64,000 nucleotides of DNA from Lunularia cruciata (taxonomy: Eukaryota; Streptophyta; Marchantiopsida; Lunulariales; Lunulariaceae): contig OX419760.1 in assembly GCA_948567375.1 (NCBI GenBank), positions 56,730,001 through 56,794,000 of the forward strand. Direction: 5' to 3'. The translations under genes and the position numbers were made by a program. Below, piece after piece: positions 59,137 to 64,000 of this stretch (the stretch's first letter is position 1; every line of letters starts with the position of its first letter). The notes below the pieces were generated by a model. That model saw only the letters and a list, made by a program, of their open reading frames with translations. It had not been told where the DNA came from and searched no databases.

Positions 59137-59869
59137 TGTAATGCTCCGAGGACAAGAGAAGAGAGAAAACACCGATTGCATGCTCAAACATTTGATGCCC
59201 CAAAGGAGCACCTTCTCTTTATTATATAGACAAAGAGGATTTCCTCCAAGGAAGCTCCACCATGAGATTAGGGACATAGATAGGTGACATTTCAGCAAGC
59301 TCCACCCTTGGATTACTTACTTGGATGGGTGACATGTCTAGTCTAGGTCCTATTTGGTTCATCAAACAAGCTTTGACCGGAAAGAATCTTTTAGGGAATC
59401 TTCTTGTAGGAATCTCATAATCACGTAAGGTACCGTTGGAAAGCTCTCGACAAGACAAAGCAAGGGGGAGGGAAGGCTAGCCTTTCCTCTCTTTGGAATG
59501 GGCCACACATTTTCAAGGTCTAATTCATCCGTTTAGGCCTCCAAAATTGCCTTCAAAGATTTCAGGCATATTTTGGTTCCTACTCTATTAGTAGAAGTCC
59601 CCTTTTGGTGATACCTCTTTCTGATCTGTTTAGTCCATCATGTGTAACATTCTTCCAAATGTTACCAAACCAATTCTCACGTTTAAATCATATGTCTAGC
59701 TATTGGTTCTAAGGTTCTCAAGTCTATTTCGGTTTCTGCCCTATTAGTAGAAGTACTCTTTTGGTGATACTTCTATCTGATCTTTTTTGACCATCATGTA
59801 TAACATCATTCTTGATGTTACCAAACCGAATTTCACATCTAGATCATATGGCTAACTCTTGGTATTACA
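59137..59869 (-). mobile_element. 3' LTR of gypsy copy Z (family 1)
   Basis: About 733 bp, TGTAATGCTCCGAGG to CTTGGTATTACA. It is followed by a pyrimidine-rich stretch, GACCTCACTCCTCTT (polypurine tract on the minus strand, 59870-59884). The 5' LTR lies beyond the right edge. Confidence 0.9.
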
Positions 59870-59882
59870 GACCTCACTCCTC

Positions 59883-61153
59883 TTAAGACGCAACGTCCTC
59901 ATTGTGCAATTGTTGCTCAAATGCTTGCACCAACACCGGTGCATGTGCCAAATTGGCAGTGGGCTCCCAAGTTTCTTCATAGAGAGGGTAACCTTTCCAT
60001 TGTATTAGATATTCCACCCACGGATGGCAAGTACCACGCATGCACTTTTGGAGAATCCGCTCCACTTCATATTCCTCTATGCCATCAATGAGTGTCGGAC
60101 AAGGTCAAATGTCTTGTGTGGAAGGACCCTGGCCTGATTGGGGAGCATATCTGCATAGTAGGGAGACATGGAACACTAGATGGATCTTCATGTGTGGTAA
60201 TAGTTCAAGGTGATAGGCCACAGCGCCGATGCGATGAAGAATCAAGAAAGGCCCAATAAAACAAGGTCTGAGCTTATGAGGTCCAACTAATGTGAGGTTG
60301 GTTGTCGATAGCCACACTTGATCCCCAACATTGAACTCCATGTGCCTACGGTGTGCATCAACATACTACTTCTGTCAATTTTGCACAATCTGTAACTTGT
60401 GCTTGGCGCTCTCCACACCTTGTTGGATTCTAGAAACAAATGTGTTGACTGCATCGACCTTGGTAGTCACTGGACGGATCTTCATCAAGCTAGAAGGTGT
60501 GAAGGGATGATCACCATACATGAGGAAGAACAGGGTGACCTAGGTGGATGCATTCACTGAATTGTTGGAAGCAAATTCCACCAACGGGAGTAGTGTGTCC
60601 CACCTTTCTTGCTCTTCTAAGGTGAAGCCGCGTAACATGTCTTCAATCGTGCGATTAGCCCGCTCTGTTTGGCCATCTGTTTGTGGGTAGTAAGTTGTGG
60701 ACATGGCCAACTTGGTTTTGAAGAAACCAAAGAGTGTTTGCCAAAACAAACTGGTGCATTGGGTGCCTCTATCGATAATGAGTACTCTAGACAAGCCATG
60801 ATGAGCAAAGACTGCATCTAATTATAAATGAGCTAGTTGTGGAGCGGTCACCTCCTTGGTGGTAGGGCATACATGAATCATTTTGCTGAGCCGGTCCACA
60901 AAGACCACTATGGAGTCAAACCTTGAAGTGGTCTTTCACAAACAAGATCCATGCTCACTTGTTCCCAATGTTGGGTAGGCGTGGAGAGAGGTTGAAGGAG
61001 CCCTACAAGAGCTTGATTAGAAGCTTTGTTCTGTTGACACAATAGGCAGCTCCGCATGTAGTCCATCATGTCGTTGCTCATCTTGGGCCAATAGTAATGG
61101 CGCTTGACTGCATCCAAGATCTTGTCCACTCCGACATGAGCTGCAATGGCCAA
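59883..61153 (-). pseudogene. Copy Z integrase and chromodomain
   Basis: Chromodomain at 59883-60065 (VEYLIQWKGYPLYEETWEP). C-terminal module at 60105-60341. Catalytic core at 60540-60950. Zinc-binding segment at 60908-61153 with CLLCQQNKASNQ, which is intact where A carries a duplication. Several stops and frameshifts lie between the segments. Confidence 0.82.
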
Positions 61154-62752
61154 ATCATGACATTCCGCTAGAATGGTGGTGCGTAATTTTGGGACATTTG
61201 GGATCCATAATCTGCCATCCCAAAAGGTGAGTCCTTTGGTGCTGGTTACACCTTTGGATGATTGTGCTTCTACAATCTATGGATCAGTTTTTGTAGCAGC
61301 CAGAATCTCCGGCCAGAATTCAAGGTTAATCTTAACCTCTGCCACCAAGTTGTTTGCCATTGGCATGCGGGTGAATGCATCTACAAGTTGCTTCTTACCT
61401 TCCACATAGGTGATTATCATGTTGAAGCATTGTCGCCACTCTGCCCACCGAATTTGGCGATGAGATAGATCCTTCTGTGTCTTGAGGTAGACTAGAGGTT
61501 TGTGGTCTATCTCTACTACAAATGCCTTCTCTCCCAGACAGTGCTTCCAATGCTTGGTTGCTAGAACAATGGCCATCTCTTCTCATTCTGTGGTGTGGTA
61601 GTTGCGCTCTACTGGTAACAAATTTTGAGAGAAATATGCAATTGGATGCCATCCGTCATGCCACTCTTGTTGTAGGACTGCTCATATTGCTATGCCTGAT
61701 GCATCTATAGCCAACTTGATTGGACATTTTGGGTCATACCACTTCAAGATTGGTGCATGTAGCAAGGCGGCCTTCAATTCTTGAAAGGCCAACTCTTGTG
61801 CAATTCCCCATGTCCACTTCTTCTCCTTGCCAAGTAGTGTCGTTAAAGGCTGTGCAAGCTTGGAGAAATCCTTGACAAATCTACAATAGAATCTCGTCAA
61901 CCCCAAGAAGCTCTTAAGTTGAGTCTGATCTTCTAGGGCACTCCATTTTTGAATGACCTCTATTTTATCCATCAATACTTGAATGCCCTCTGTACTTACT
62001 CTATGCCCCAAGTAGTCTACTTCAGACTTGCCAAACTCACACTTTGAGATTTTGGCGTACAATTGATTTTGTCTTAGAATCCGGAGGACCTCTCGTAGAT
62101 GTTGTTTGTGTTCTGTCATCGTGCTACTATATACTAAGATATCATCCAAGAAGATGATAACAGACTTATCCAAGTATGGACAAAATATGTCATTCATTAG
62201 ACTCATGAAAGTGGAAGGTGCATTGGTGAGGCCAAAAGACATCACAAGATACTCAAAGTGGTCATACTTGGTTCAAAAGGCAGTTTTGTACACATCCTCC
62301 TCTGCAATTTGGATTTGATTGTAACCGCTCCGCAAGTCCAATTTGGTGAAGTATCTTGCTTCATGGAGTTGATCAAACAGGTCATCCATGCGAGGTAAGG
62401 GGTATTTGTTCTTCACTATTTGCTGATTGAGACCCTGATAGTCAATGCACATGCGCATTGTACCATCCTTCTTCTTCACAAACAAGACAAAGGCCCTATA
62501 TGGTGATACGCTAGGTTGGATGAACCCTTTTTGTAGCATCTCCTCAATTTGAGTCTTACACTCCTCCAACTCATGAGGTGATAGGCAATATAGGGCCTTA
62601 CAAGGAGGAGTCTTCCCCGGGAGTGTCTCAATTTTGTGATCTACTTGCCTTTTTGGTGGTAATCCAGAGGGTAGATCATCGGGAAAGATATCTTGAACTT
62701 CATCCACCACATCCTTTAATTTCTCAGGAATTTGTCCATCGAGTTGTGCACT
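61154..62752 (-). pseudogene. Copy Z reverse transcriptase and RNase H
   Basis: Open segments 62273-62710 (RT start through [14 protein letters not shown]), 61682-62245 ([28 protein letters not shown]) and 61277-61576 (RNase [16 protein letters not shown]). The TGA at 62273-62275 is at the same codon as the TGA at 30674-30676 in A. Confidence 0.85.
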
Positions 62753-63400
62753 CTAGACTTCTCTTATTAGACCCATAAAACATCTATCGGTCTTACAGAC
62801 AATTGCCATCCCTATGACATATAGAGGCAATTTCTGCTTGTGTGATTTTTTGTTAACCTCAATGATTGACCATTGGTGGGTTCTCACTACTTTTTTCCTC
62901 CAATCCACCATAGGGTTGTACTCCTCCATCCATGGCATGCCTAAAATTGCATCATAACAAGCTAATTGTATCACTTGCCACTTAATTGCTTCTTGATATT
63001 CTCCTACAGAGAGGGTTACCTATCTAGGTAATGACTCAATCCTCTTTATTTGCCCATTAGATAACTCTACTTCTTCACTCCCATCTCTCTCTAGATCCAT
63101 TCCCAATCTTATTGCAACAGAGCGAGACAAGAAATTCTCTGTTGCTCTCGGATCTATTAATACTCTCACTTGATTACCTTCTAGGATTCCAATCACGACA
63201 ATCAATTGTGAGGTTGCCTTTCGGGATCTTTGTGCATTATTCTTCTTCCTTCCTTTGCTTCTCTGCTTCCTTATTGAGCCAATAAGGCCGCAAGGTACAT
63301 TTACTGGCGATCTTTGTTTTCCGAAGTGATTTCCATCTCCTCCTCTTCAATGTGCCTCTCCATGTTGTTCAAAGATTGCCTATGCAAAGGCCGAGGGCCT
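62753..63400 (-). pseudogene. Copy Z protease and gag-pol junction
   Basis: [17 protein letters not shown] replaces the D-L-G of A by D-P-R, so the protease is dead. The -1 gag-pol overlap is preserved near 63290-63325. Confidence 0.8.
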
Positions 63401-63590
63401 CTAGGGAAACGAGTGCGATCGGCTCGTTTGAGACGGCTCTTTGTCTTGCATGGCTTGATCGTTCCTGAGGATCTGCACTTGACTTTGTAATGTCTCCATG
63501 GTCATCTCAATCTCTCAAAATTCATTCAACATCCCTTGCATTCCTTGCACCAGCTCTTGTAATTGCGGATCCATGGTTCATGCAACACTC
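63401..63590 (-). pseudogene. Copy Z gag remnant with a deletion of about 820 bp
   Basis: The sequence jumps from the gag C-terminal region to the N-terminal coiled-coil region at 63415-63430, with the filler GATCGGCTCG. The zinc knuckle and gag domain are gone. Confidence 0.85.
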
Positions 63591-63607
63591 AATTGCTAAT
63601 GTCTACT

Positions 63608-63811
63608 TCAATACAGAGTCAATATAATCACTCTGGAAGGCACACAAACTATCGGAACTACCATTGGGACCTCAGAAGCTATCACTTGTTGATAATACTC
63701 CTCACCAAAATTCTTAACCACAAAATCTCTAAACATCACTTTTGGTCTCATTACATAACGGATTTCTACTTGCGTGTTGAAAGGGAGAGGATTTGGAACA
63801 TTCATATCCAT
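63608..63811 (-). CDS. Leader ORF2 of copy Z (67 aa, SPFH-like)
   Basis: ATG at 63809-63811, stop TGA at 63608-63610. It differs from the A copy at only a few residues; for example it reads RDFVVKNFGEEYYQQVIASE. ORF1 lies to its right and is cut by the window edge. Confidence 0.58.
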   Translation of the reverse strand: MDMNVPNPLPFNTQVEIRYVMRPKVMFRDFVVKNFGEEYYQQVIASEVPMVVPIVCVPSRVIILTLY

Positions 63812-64000
63812 ATTATCATAATAGAATGTAGATTGTCAAATCCCACTCTCTATCATATATCACCATAGGTAGAATCATCGGGTTTGGTGAGTTCATCACT
63901 TTGTCCATGAATTCTGCACCAAAGTGATAAACTAGCGAGACCCTCATTTGCTCACGCTGGATGTACATAACCTTGATGTGGAATGGGTTTGAGAATGGAA

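Overview
This is nuclear DNA from a land plant. It contains two recognisable plant genes with GT-AG introns, a plastid/mitochondrial presequence protease and a SEC23-type COPII coat gene, set among AT-rich spacers and chromodomain-bearing Ty3/gypsy retrotransposons (chromoviruses). The short introns and the interspersion of genes with gypsy elements would suit a bryophyte or another early land plant, but nothing here fixes the species. No tRNA, rRNA, CRISPR or bacterial-type operon was seen. LAYOUT: 1-2579 is the first six coding exons of a PREP-type metalloprotease on the minus strand, running off the left edge. 2844-3050 is a promoter-side tandem repeat. 3050-6596 is AT-rich spacer with one decayed LTR. 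6597-38327 is a nested retrotransposon graveyard. 38328-44129 is decayed coding-like sequence, another LTR and AT-rich spacer. 44130-44346 is a likely first exon of a small membrane protein. 47458-48249 is a probable intronless gene for an organelle-targeted protein of unknown function on the minus strand. 49408-55820 is a complete 14-exon SEC23-like gene on the minus strand, whose introns hold a MITE, a 28-bp palindrome and a 53-bp tandem duplication. 57333-64000 is two further gypsy copies in opposite orientations, the second running off the right edge. RETROTRANSPOSONS: two families alternate. Family 1 (LTR about 740 bp) includes the full-length element A (27499-34134, target duplication CTTAT, LTRs about 98.5% identical), a solo LTR at 13748-14491 (target duplication GGTGT), copy Y (57333-59136), copy Z (59137 to the right edge) and a diverged relative C (16114-21700). 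Family 2 (LTR 400-435 bp) includes F1/F2, G, H, D, E1 and host element B. Element B (21718-38327) is split by E1, in opposite orientation and lacking its 3' end, and later by A. Every pol region is broken, mostly by stops that look like C-to-T (or G-to-A) changes. WORKING TOGETHER: PREP and SEC23 are unrelated housekeeping genes (organelle peptide clearance; ER-to-Golgi vesicle coat). The most unusual item is a pair of short ORFs between primer-binding site and gag in family 1. They stay open in three copies, including one whose gag is riddled with stops, and resemble an SPFH/band-7 domain. This may be a captured host gene fragment and is the best candidate here for something undescribed.
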